Assembly (NCBI GenBank): GCA_004554075.1
Contig: SFOB01000003.1
Span: 62,001 to 126,000, forward strand
Direction: 5' to 3'
Length of the DNA stretch: 64,000 bases
DNA from: Treponema sp.
Lineage (GTDB): Bacteria; Spirochaetota; Spirochaetia; Treponematales; Treponemataceae
The position numbers and the translations under genes are program-made. Every line of letters begins with the position of its first letter. Within the stretch, counting starts at the first letter, position 1. Positions 9,288 through 17,800 of this stretch are shown here, piece after piece. Below the pieces are notes generated by a model, which saw nothing but the letters and a program-made list of their open reading frames with translations, did no database searches and had not been told where the DNA came from.

Positions 9288-10457
9288 ATGTTTAATCGTA
9301 ACGATTATGTCAGCGATAAGGACTGGCAGCGTTTTCTCGACTTTTCTAAAGATTTGGAAACTCCAAATATCGTAATCAATCTCAACACAATCAAACAGAA
9401 TTACATCAGACTCAGAGATTCATTCCCGTATGCCAGAATTTATTACGCAATGAAATCAAACCCAGGTGAGCCGGTTCTTCAGATGCTCGCAGAAATGGGT
9501 TCAAACTTTGATATTGCTTCCCGCTATGAGCTGGACTTGATTTCAAAGTTTAACGTGTCTCCAGACAGACTTTCTTACGGAAACACAATCAAAAAAGCCC
9601 GCGACATCAAGTATTTCTACGACAAGGGTGTCCGCATGTTTGCAACAGACAGCAAGGATGACCTTAAGGAAATTGCAAAGAATGCTCCGGGCTCACGTAT
9701 TTATGTTCGTATCCTCGTAGAAAATTCAGTCAGCGCAGACTGGCCTCTTTCCCGCAAGTTCGGCTGCCATCCTGATATGGCTTATGACCTTCTCGTTCTT
9801 GCTCGCGACCTCGGCCTTACACCTTACGGAATCAGTTTCCACGTAGGCAGCCAGCAGCGCGATATCGGTCAGTGGAACGACGCTATTGCTAAGGTAAAAT
9901 ATCTTTTTACTTCCCTCGAAGAAGAAGAAGGAATCCGCCTGAGCATGATTAATATGGGTGGTGGTTTCCCTGCAAGCTACATCGAACCAACAAACACACT
10001 CGCAGAATATGCTTCAGAAATTACCCGCTATATTCAGGAAGACTTTGGCGACGATATTCCGGAGATTATTCTTGAACCAGGCCGCTCACTCGTTGGCGAC
10101 AGCGGAATCTTAACTTCAGAAGTTATTTTGACAAGCCGCAAAAACAACACAGCACTTGCCCGCTGGGTATACGTAGACGCCGGAAAATTCAACGGCCTCA
10201 TCGAAACCCTCGACGAATCAATCAAATACCCTGTAGTAACCAGCCGCGACAAACCAGGCGAAAAAGAAGGCATCGTAATCATCGCCGGCCCAACCTGCGA
10301 CTCAATGGACATCATGTACGAAGACGCCAAATACAAGCTCCCTATTTCCCTGAAAGCCGGCGACAAACTTTACTGGCTCTCTACAGGCGCTTATACTTCA
10401 ACTTACGCCTCAGTAGCCTTCAACGGCTTCCCACCAATTAAGACATATTTTATGTAA
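9288..10457 (+). CDS. Ornithine/lysine (group IV) PLP-dependent decarboxylase
   Basis: A 389-residue fold-type III decarboxylase of the eukaryotic-ODC-like class. It removes CO2 from ornithine and/or lysine to give putrescine or cadaverine, used for polyamines. The PLP lysine is Lys56 in YYAMKSNP. His185 (FHVGSQ), the glycine loop GGGFP (224-228), EPGRS (263-267) for the PLP phosphate and Cys337 in GPTCDSMD (active site, from the other subunit) are all present. The C-terminus GAYTSTYASVAFNGF is typical of ODC. Length fits bifunctional lysine/ornithine decarboxylases. The substrate cannot be settled from sequence alone. It is a monocistronic gene behind a structured leader. Confidence 0.9.
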   Translation: MFNRNDYVSDKDWQRFLDFSKDLETPNIVINLNTIKQNYIRLRDSFPYARIYYAMKSNPGEPVLQMLAEMGSNFDIASRYELDLISKFNVSPDRLSYGNTIKKARDIKYFYDKGVRMFATDSKDDLKEIAKNAPGSRIYVRILVENSVSADWPLSRKFGCHPDMAYDLLVLARDLGLTPYGISFHVGSQQRDIGQWNDAIAKVKYLFTSLEEEEGIRLSMINMGGGFPASYIEPTNTLAEYASEITRYIQEDFGDDIPEIILEPGRSLVGDSGILTSEVILTSRKNNTALARWVYVDAGKFNGLIETLDESIKYPVVTSRDKPGEKEGIVIIAGPTCDSMDIMYEDAKYKLPISLKAGDKLYWLSTGAYTSTYASVAFNGFPPIKTYFM

Positions 10458-10557
10458 GGAGGGGGAAGTCTCCCCCTGCGCCCGAGCCTCCTCACTTCGT
10501 TGCGGTGTCTCGGGCTACCCCTTCTCCTAAGTGGGCTCCGCCCCCTTAAAATCCCCC
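10458..10557 (+). repeat. GC-rich dispersed repeat, copy A
   Basis: Begins right after the decarboxylase stop with a hairpin GGGGGAAGTCTCCCCC, continues through a variable core (CGAGCC ... GGCT) and ends with GCTACCCCTTCTCCTAAG plus a C-rich tail. The two ends recur at 27461-27565 and, inverted, at 47864-47929 and 57806-57914. It differs sharply in base composition from the surrounding DNA. Confidence 0.75.
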
Positions 10558-10577
10558 AATGATTGATGGCCAAAAAC

Positions 10578-10606
10578 TTGACGGCCTTATAGGTGTATGC
10601 TATATT
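10578..10606 (+). promoter_or_regulatory. Promoter of the candidate antitoxin RNA
   Basis: TTGACG at 10578-10583, a 17-base spacer and TATATT at 10601-10606 give a near-consensus sigma-70 promoter pointing right. Expected start is near 10612-10614. No convincing gene lies downstream on this strand. Confidence 0.75.
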
Positions 10607-10611
10607 AAAAG

Positions 10612-10705
10612 AAAGGAAATGCCCGATTCATTTGGGTCATCTCCACGTTGTGTAAAAGCCGCCGAAGTATGTGTGAAAAGGACTACGGCGGCTTTATTTA
10701 TCTAC
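10612..10705 (+). ncRNA. Candidate antisense RNA antitoxin
   Basis: A short RNA is predicted from the promoter at 10578-10606 to the hairpin at 10655-10695 followed by UUUAUUUAU. It converges on the small toxin-like gene at 10706-10801, so the two RNAs would be complementary over the shared terminator region. Near its 5' end AUCUCC could also pair, with a G-U, with the GGAGGU ribosome site of the toxin mRNA. A 36-codon frame (ATG at 10620) runs through it, but with a poorly spaced ribosome site and no recognisable product. Inferred from layout only. Confidence 0.55.
10655..10695. terminator. Bidirectional terminator shared by toxin and antisense RNA
   Basis: AAAGCCGCCG (10655-10664) pairs with CGGCGGCTTT (10686-10695), extended by AGT/ACT inside. 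U-rich tracts follow on both strands (TTTATTTAT rightward, TTTTAC leftward). It can end both convergent transcripts. Confidence 0.8.
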
Positions 10706-10801
10706 TCATCTTTTATTTCTAAAGTATGAGAGAACTGCTATAACAGTGCAGATTATTGTCGCAATACATGTGATTACTGCAACAACAAGCTCAAATGTCA
10801 T
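10706..10801 (-). CDS. Small hydrophobic peptide, candidate type I (holin-like) toxin
   Basis: A 31-residue peptide too short for usual gene calling. It has a GGGAGGT ribosome site 6 bases before the ATG. It begins MTFELVVAVIT, holds a single membrane segment of about 20 residues (from LVVAVIT to VIAVLSYF) and ends in the basic tail FRNKR. Size, single helix and charged tail resemble the putative holin-like/TxpA-type toxins of type I toxin-antitoxin loci. A strong convergent promoter and a shared bidirectional terminator lie just downstream, the layout of TxpA/RatA and BsrG/SR4. Its own promoter is not obvious. The leader holds the palindrome GCCTGATTCAGGC. It could instead be a small membrane peptide of another kind. 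Confidence 0.6.
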   Translation of the reverse strand: MTFELVVAVITCIATIICTVIAVLSYFRNKR

Positions 10802-10902
10802 AAGCAAACCTCCCTTATCAATTATTTCAAAGTCCGCCTGAGCAAGACTCTGATTGAGTTCGGGAGACACCGCCTGAATCAGGCATTTTCAATAATTTTA
10901 TT

Positions 10903-11205
10903 TTACTTGTATATCACAAGCAACACCGAGACCGCCGCCAACACAAATATCATATACACCAGCACAAGTGGCGATGCAATCTGCGGGAAACTTATCAGCA
11001 TAAAAGCGAGAGCAATTGTTAGTGCGCCCAAACCTAAAGCTACGTACCCGCTGCTTTTTGCACGCAGTTGGTTGCGACGTAAATTTTCCGGTGACTTATC
11101 TGCAGCGGCTTCGTTGAGTTTTTCTAAAAATCCAGGTAAAAGAAAATAAACGCCGGCGGCGCAAAATGCAACACCGGCAATAAAGCTAAGAATTATCAGT
11201 ATCAT
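10903..11205 (-). CDS. Small membrane protein, unknown function
   Basis: A 100-residue protein with a first membrane helix at the N-terminus (MILIILSFIAGVAFCAAGVY) and two more after residue 50 (SGYVALGLGALTIALAFMLI, LVLVYMIFVLAAVSVLLVIY). A basic loop lies between (LRRNQLRAKSS). I choose the ATG at 11205 because AGGAAG lies six bases before it. An in-frame ATG further upstream at 11247 would add MLNLFQHL, which is only the translation of a dispersed repeat. It follows ftsK on the same strand with a 57-base gap. I do not recognise the family. Confidence 0.6.
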   Translation of the reverse strand: MILIILSFIAGVAFCAAGVYFLLPGFLEKLNEAAADKSPENLRRNQLRAKSSGYVALGLGALTIALAFMLISFPQIASPLVLVYMIFVLAAVSVLLVIYK

Positions 11206-11225
11206 ATAAACTTCCTGAAGTGGGA

Positions 11226-11250
11226 GATGCTGAAACAAGTTCAGCATGAC
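11226..11250. repeat. Short palindromic repeat (CTGAAACAAGTTCAG type)
   Basis: GATGCTGAA-ACAAG-TTCAGCATGAC is a 9-bp-arm palindrome. Near-identical copies lie at 40563-40587 and 45434-45458. This copy creates a false upstream start for the small membrane protein gene. Confidence 0.8.
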
Positions 11251-11262
11251 CTCTCACTTTTA

Positions 11263-14200
11263 TTATGGAATATGGATTACCTCGCGAGGTTTGCTTCCGT
11301 TTGCAGGACCTACAATTCCTCGCTCTTCCATTTCTTCTACGAGGCGGGCTGCGCGGTTGTAACCGATTTTGAGACGGCGCTGAATGTAGCTTGCGCTGGC
11401 CTTGCCGCTCTGAACAACGATTTCGAGAGCCTGATCATACAATGGATCATCGTCGCTCATTGGCTCGCCAAAGAGATCGCGTGCTGCATCTTCGTCATCA
11501 TCTTCAACAAAAATTTCTTCATCAATATAATCCGGTTCGCCGTAATCTTTTACAGCAGTAACTACATTTTCAACTTCCTGGTCACTTACAAAGGTTCCCT
11601 GGATTCTGATAGGAGCAGGGTCCACAGCAGAAGCGTAAAGCATATCACCACGACCAAGAAGCTTTTCAGCACCAACAGTATCAATAATGATATTTGAGTC
11701 TGTACGAGAAGCAACCATAAAGGCGATACGGGTCGGGATGTTAGCCTTAATCAAACCAGTAATTACGTTTACAGAAGGACGCTGTGTTGCAAGAACAAGG
11801 TGAATACCAACCGCACGGCTCATTGCAGTAAGGCGGGCTACAATGTTTTCCAGTTCCTTACCGCTTGTTGCCATAAGGTCGGCAAACTCATCAATAATTA
11901 CTACGATGTAAGGCAACTTTTCTGTACAGATTTTCTGCTCTTTGATTTTTGCATTGTAGTTAGAAATGTCACGTACACCCATGCTGTCCAGCAAGGCGTA
12001 GCGGCGTTCCATTTCGCAGAGACACCACTGCAAAGCCTGAAGGGCCTTCTTTGGCTCTGTGATAACCGGAGTCAAAAGGTGCGGAATATTATTGTAAAGC
12101 TTGAGCTCAACAACCTTAGGGTCAACGAGAATCATCTTTACATCTTCAAACGAGCGTTTATACAAAATAGAAAGAATCAGCGAGTTTACACAAACAGACT
12201 TTCCAGAACCAGTAGCACCGGCAATCAGCATATGTGGTGTCTTAACAAGGTCAATCAGCTGAGCCTTACCCAGAATGTCTTTTCCAAGAACAACAGGAAC
12301 AGCCATCTTCTTCCATTCAGGAAGATCCATTTCAATAATTTCGCGGAAGCCTACAACAGAACGGTTTCTGTTTGGAACTTCAATACCAACGGCCTGCTTA
12401 CCTGGAATTGGCGCTACAATGCGGACAGACTGAGCTGCAAGGCTGAGGGCAATGTTATCCTGAAGGGCAACAATTTTACTAAGCTTTACGCCAGGTGCCG
12501 GCAGAATCTCAAACATTGTAACAACTGGACCTTTTTTGATTCCTGTAATATCAGCCTCAATATTGAACTCTGCAAGGGTCTGCTTAAGGTTGAGAGAAGC
12601 CTGCTTTGTTGCGTCATCAATAATCCAATACTGGTCGTCTTTATAGGCTGTAAGCAAATCTGAAGGAATTACATAAGCACCCTTCTTTGTGGCACGATGT
12701 GTCTTTGGTGGATTTGCTGCAATTTCTTTTGTCTTAGGTGTGTTTTCTGCCTGCTGTGCATTAAAGAAATCAGAAAGTTCATCCTTTGTGAGGTTTGTTG
12801 CGCCGCCATGAGCCGGGCCTGTACATGCAGCCTTAACCGGCATAGTTTTTCTGATATCTGCATCCATTTCTTTGAAAACGCTGGCAGCCGCAGTAGAAAT
12901 ATTTACTTCCTCTTCTTCAGCCTGTTCCTGCTGCTGGGCAAGCTGATCAAAAATCTGAGGATTGTCTTCTACATCTTCAAGGTCATCAGAATCTGAATCA
13001 CCCCTGTTTTCTGCTGCATAAGGATCTTCAATCTTCTTTGCAGTTTTCTTTTTATCTACATTTTCAAAGTAGTTATAGAGATTTTCTTTAGTTGAAATTT
13101 TTGGGCCATCTTCGTCATCGGCAAAATACTCTCCTACCGAACGATAGTTAGTTTCCTCTGCAGCCGCTGCTTTAGTCTCTTTTTCCTGCTTTGTAAGAAT
13201 TGCAGGCTTTGTATTGATAGCCGGTTCTTCAATATCAAAATCCGGGAAAGGAAGAGTTTCATCTTCTACATATCCATCAGCATCAGAAACTTCTGGTTCA
13301 TTTTTAGTCTCATAAACTGCTTCATCTTTAATCTGGATGCGGGTTGGATACTTTGGTTTTTCAGTTACTACTTGAGCTGGAGTTTTTTTTTCCTCAGACT
13401 CAGGAGCAGCCGGGTCATCATTTATAACAATTTTATGAGGATAAAGTGGATTTTCTACAACCGAATCAATATAGCGGGTTGCAGCGTATGGATCATTTGG
13501 ATCTGCGGCAGCTGGCTGAGAAGCTGGAGCTGTCTGCACTGCTGCTGCCTTTGGAGCTTCTGCAACCTTAGCAGCTTCAACCGGAGCTTCGTCCTTTGGA
13601 GGGAACTCAAGAGCAGGGTCATTTTCATCAAAATCTGCATCATACTCTGGAGGAAGATTTTCCGGCTGTGGAGGAAGGCCTGGCCATTCAAGTTCTTCAG
13701 CAGAAGCTTCAGAAGTTGTAAGAGCTGCAAACTCTTCCTGAGTAAGCATAGAACCCTGAGCTGTAGCCTCAGTTTCTGTTGCAGGAGGAATAGATATTGC
13801 AGAAGCAGTATTGTCTGCTTTTACACTTTCGTCTTTCTTTTCAGATTCTTCTGCTACTGCAGTTTCTTCTGCAACTTCTTCGTAAGGCTTAACATCATCG
13901 AGGATTGCATCAAAAATAGTTCCCTTCTTGGAAACTTCGTCCTCGTCTTCATCATCTTCAGAGTCAGCCTTTTTGAATTTATTCTTAAGCTTACCAAATA
14001 AAGTCTCTTTAGGAACCTTGATTTTCGACAGCTTCTTAAACTCAGGAAGTGCATTTTCGTCACCACCCTCGGTTTCACCAGCTGCACCCTCATCAGAACC
14101 ATCATCCGAAAGCACACCTATCTCTTCAAAGCCATCTGCAGAAGCCTTTTTTAACGGCTTTCTCAAATTTTTAAAGCCACCATGGTTAATTCTGTCTGCA

Positions 14201-14619
14201 ATAATACCGGTTCCAAGATACTCTATAACAACGAGCATAGCACCAGTAACAAGGGCAATCAGGATTTTTACAATAGCAAACGGAGAATGATCAACTTTTA
14301 CTATAGAACGAATTATGCTTTCTGTAACTACACAGGTAAAAAATGGAATAAGTGCAGTTAAAAGACGGAGAGTTTTGCGGGCAGTCCACTTAGAAGCAAA
14401 GCAGGAAAGGCCTGAAACAAGCAGAAAAGCCGGAATCAGAATGCTGCAAAAGCCGTAAACCGAGTACAGCATATCTCCGAGTAAATACAAAATATTATTA
14501 TGACCTGGACCACTTACACCATAATCCAGGGGTAAAAGAATCAAACTGATAGTAAAAAGGGCCGCAAGCGACAGCAAAGCGACTCCGGTTATGAAACTAG
14601 ACTTATTAGATGCTCTCAT
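11263..14619 (-). CDS. ftsK: DNA translocase FtsK/SpoIIIE
   Basis: Septal DNA pump that moves chromosome DNA during division and helps resolve dimers at dif. From the ATG at 14619 it has 1118 residues. Four hydrophobic segments in the first about 170 residues form the membrane domain. A long acidic, Pro/Ala/Glu-rich linker (about 180-610) follows. The motor domain has Walker A GATGSGKS (801-808), a Walker B-like VVIIDEFADLM, and LATQRPSVNVITGLIKANIP. The C-terminal gamma winged helix (ASASYIQRRLKIGYNRAARL) is the part that reads KOPS-like DNA sequences. An upstream in-frame ATG at 14742 would add 41 residues before the helices, which is unlikely. It is divergent from the alpha-2-macroglobulin gene. 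Confidence 0.95.
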   Translation of the reverse strand: MRASNKSSFITGVALLSLAALFTISLILLPLDYGVSGPGHNNILYLLGDMLYSVYGFCSILIPAFLLVSGLSCFASKWTARKTLRLLTALIPFFTCVVTESIIRSIVKVDHSPFAIVKILIALVTGAMLVVIEYLGTGIIADRINHGGFKNLRKPLKKASADGFEEIGVLSDDGSDEGAAGETEGGDENALPEFKKLSKIKVPKETLFGKLKNKFKKADSEDDEDEDEVSKKGTIFDAILDDVKPYEEVAEETAVAEESEKKDESVKADNTASAISIPPATETEATAQGSMLTQEEFAALTTSEASAEELEWPGLPPQPENLPPEYDADFDENDPALEFPPKDEAPVEAAKVAEAPKAAAVQTAPASQPAAADPNDPYAATRYIDSVVENPLYPHKIVINDDPAAPESEEKKTPAQVVTEKPKYPTRIQIKDEAVYETKNEPEVSDADGYVEDETLPFPDFDIEEPAINTKPAILTKQEKETKAAAAEETNYRSVGEYFADDEDGPKISTKENLYNYFENVDKKKTAKKIEDPYAAENRGDSDSDDLEDVEDNPQIFDQLAQQQEQAEEEEVNISTAAASVFKEMDADIRKTMPVKAACTGPAHGGATNLTKDELSDFFNAQQAENTPKTKEIAANPPKTHRATKKGAYVIPSDLLTAYKDDQYWIIDDATKQASLNLKQTLAEFNIEADITGIKKGPVVTMFEILPAPGVKLSKIVALQDNIALSLAAQSVRIVAPIPGKQAVGIEVPNRNRSVVGFREIIEMDLPEWKKMAVPVVLGKDILGKAQLIDLVKTPHMLIAGATGSGKSVCVNSLILSILYKRSFEDVKMILVDPKVVELKLYNNIPHLLTPVITEPKKALQALQWCLCEMERRYALLDSMGVRDISNYNAKIKEQKICTEKLPYIVVIIDEFADLMATSGKELENIVARLTAMSRAVGIHLVLATQRPSVNVITGLIKANIPTRIAFMVASRTDSNIIIDTVGAEKLLGRGDMLYASAVDPAPIRIQGTFVSDQEVENVVTAVKDYGEPDYIDEEIFVEDDDEDAARDLFGEPMSDDDPLYDQALEIVVQSGKASASYIQRRLKIGYNRAARLVEEMEERGIVGPANGSKPREVIHIP

Positions 14620-14702
14620 ACTTCTATTATCGGAAAATAAAAAACTGATTTTAGACTTTTTTTCACTTCCGCGAAATTCTAGCAAAATACAGACATATCC
14701 CT

Positions 14703-14788
14703 TATAATATAAGATTATGGAATTAAAATGTTCCGAATCCAAAAATTATGATATCTCAACGCTAATTCACCTGATGAAAAAAATATAA
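14703..14788 (+). promoter_or_regulatory. Possible promoter and mini-ORF before the macroglobulin gene
   Basis: TATAAT at 14703-14708 is a perfect -10 box, but no good -35 box is present. Eight bases later an ATG (14717) opens a 23-codon frame ending at 14788, 15 bases before the macroglobulin ATG. The peptide has no recognisable features and may be chance. Confidence 0.3.
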
Positions 14789-14803
14789 AAATACGAGGCT
14801 TTT

Positions 14804-17800
14804 ATGAAAAAATCCTGTTTCTTTCTCTTAATTGTTACTGCGGTTTTTGCAGCCAGTCTAACGGTCGTTAGTTGCAAAAAGTCAAATTCACAGAGCCCGG
14901 AAAATTCTGTTACGGATGATGCCGGTAAAGCAAAAGGAAGTAAAAAATCCGGAAATGTTGCCGGTTATGCCGGAACACCTTTTAATGCCGATTCCTATTC
15001 TGAAGAAGCTCCGGTTTACAAAGAGCGCAATGCTTTAAAACTGAGTACAGATTCTTCTAATTATGTAGATTACGATTCTGTAAATAAGTTCTTTGCCCTT
15101 GATTATACTCCGGAATATCCTGATTCACTTTTTACGGACGCTGCTCAGAACCAGAAAAAATCAGGAAAAAAAGCTTCAAAAAATTCTGATAAAAACGAAG
15201 AAAGCCAGTCTGTAATTCCAGGCATCAGAAAGCTTTCAGATTACGTAACAAAATACGTAACAAAAAAGGCTTCACTTCAGGACTATAAGCCAAACGATGA
15301 AGCCGAAGAAGATGACACTACAAAAGAGTTTTTTGTAGAAGACTGGGGACCTCAGGGAAAGATTGTTGGCGGAGAAAATCATCCAACCTTTTATGTTATC
15401 TTCTCCCGCCCTGTACGTTCTCTTCAGGGCTTAGATAAACCTCAGACAACTTCAGACATCATGTCTATTGAACCTAACCTTCCGGGAACCTTCCGCTGGT
15501 ATGGTACAAAACACTTGAGCTTTGAATCTGATCTTCCTGCAGATCCTACTGTCCGCTATACAATCAAAATAAAACCAGATCTTAAATCTGCCGGCGGAAA
15601 AAAGATAACCGGAGAAACTGTTTTTGAAACACAGGCAGATCCAGTAGAAGTTACAAACCTTTGGGGAGGCTATGTAAAAGACAGCGACTGTGCTTACAAC
15701 TGGAACACAGGTGCCCTCCCACCTTATGAAAACCGCTTTGTTATGCGAACAAATTACACAACTACTCTGGATTCAATAAAGAGAAATCTGGAAGTCTATG
15801 TAAATAGTCTTCAGGCCCAGTATGAAGTTAAACCTGTTTATAAAGATATCTTCCACATGTGGTCTAACCATGCCGAATTTGATGAAGAAGCAGGCCGCAC
15901 AAATACCTGGCTTGTAGAAATCAAAAGCGATGTTACGCACGGAACTAAAGTAATTGTAAAAAATAATGAAGGCAGTTTAGAAAGCTACGATACCCTTCTT
16001 CCTTTTAAAATCAGTGAAGTAGAAGGTATGACAGAATATTCTTCTGCAAAATACAGCTGGCCTCTTACTATTTATTTTTCACAAACTCCAGACAAACAGT
16101 CGTTAGTTGAAAATATTACTTATGATGGCGGAAACAAAATTACAGAAGCAAATATTGTTGTAAACGGACGCACTGTAAAACTTTGTAATCTTCCTTTTGA
16201 TTATAATCAGAATCACACCGTAAGTTTTGGTACAAATCTAAAAGACAAATATGGACAGCCTCTTACTTCCGCAAAAGCTTCTTACAACTTTAAAACTCCG
16301 CTGGAAAAAGCCTATGTAAAATTCCAGAATCACGGAACAACAATGCTGGAAGCTCAGTTCCCTCACAAGATGATTTTTGAACATCAGAATCTTTTGAGCG
16401 GAAAATTATATCTTCAGAAAACTGACCGCCCTTCTGGAAACGGACTTTACGAATATAACAAGAATCCAGAAATGTTTAAGGACATAGATCTTGGCGAAAA
16501 GAATCAGCGTAATTTCCAGGAACTTGATCTTGATCCTTTCCTTACAGACGGCTATGGCTTTGTTCGTTTTGAAGCAATTGCAAACTATCGTGAATACAAC
16601 CACTGGAAAGAGCAATACGAAGTTGAAAAGTCAAGCATGAACGGTGTTGTTCAGGTAACAGACCTGGGAATCACTGCCAGAATGTCAATAAACAAGGCTG
16701 TTGTAATGGTGCGCAGTCTAGCTACGGGAAAGCCTGTTGAAGGTGCTGATGTTTATATCGTTCATAATTTAAATGATTACCAGAGATGGGAAAAAGGCGG
16801 ATATAAACCTCAGGAAATCTTTGTTTATGGAAATGAAGCAACTTACGACAAGCTTTTTGCAAAAGGTAAAACTGATAAAAACGGTCTTGCTGTAATTACT
16901 TATGAAGAAGATGAAATTGATAATATCCAGAATGAAAACCGCAATTCTTTTGTTTATGTTGTAAACGGAAAAGACCGGGCAGCCTTTGCTCCTGCTTCCC
17001 ATAACTCATGGCGTGAAGGTGTTTCTACAGCGTCTCTGGAAAGAGCCCGCACACCTCAGCAGCGAACCTTTATGTTTGTTGACCGCGGTATTTATAAACC
17101 TGGCGAAACAGTAACCTTCCGCGGAATAGACCGCGACCAGCTTCTCGGTGCCTTTACTCCACACAGCGGCTGGTACTCAATTACAGCAAAGGGCGCCTGG
17201 TGGGATTCAACTGAAATTATTGAACCTATTACAGGCCAGCTTTCTGAATCAGGCGGCTTCTACGGTTCCTTCAAAATTCCGGAGAATATCGATCGAGGTT
17301 ATTATAATCTTGTTTATTCACGTAACGGCAATTCAAATGAAACAAAAATCATCACCTTTACAATTGCTGATTTTGAACGTGTAAAATTTGAATCTTCTAT
17401 TACCGTACCGCAGATTTCATATTATGGCGGCGATAAACTTTCAGCAGATCTTTCTGCAGATTATCTTGCAGGCGGCTCTCTCAGCGGCGCAAAATATGAA
17501 GTTTCCTGGTACAAGCAGCCAACAACCTTTAAGACTTCTGAACCGGCAGCAAAGGGTTACAGCTTCTACACCGGTGTATATCCTGATAGAAATTATTACT
17601 CAAATGATTCTGGTGTCCTTGGTGTAGACGGTACTGCGTCGCTTTCATGCGAGTCAGAAAAAATCACAGACGGTGCTCCATATATCTACCATGTTGAATC
17701 TTCTGTAACAGATGTTTCAAATCAGCGTATAGCTGCCCAGAATGATATTTTTGTAAATCCTGCTCAGTTCTATATTGGTATTGCAAAAGCCCGCAACACA

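Noticed and set aside
10620..10730. 36-codon frame within the candidate antisense RNA
   Set aside because: The purine-rich stretch touches the ATG, the product has no recognisable features, and the frame runs through the terminator stem. Kept as RNA only.
11206..11247. N-terminal extension MLNLFQHL of the small membrane protein
   Set aside because: It is coded by a dispersed palindromic repeat. A well-spaced ribosome site supports the ATG at 11205.
11800..12663. 287-codon open frame opposite ftsK
   Set aside because: The ftsK frame there has clear motor motifs. The antisense product has no family features and unusual Cys/Asn/Arg content.
13372..14001. 209-codon open frame opposite the FtsK linker
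   Set aside because: The Ser/Phe/Cys/Arg-rich product mirrors the low-complexity Glu/Ala/Lys coding of ftsK on the other strand.
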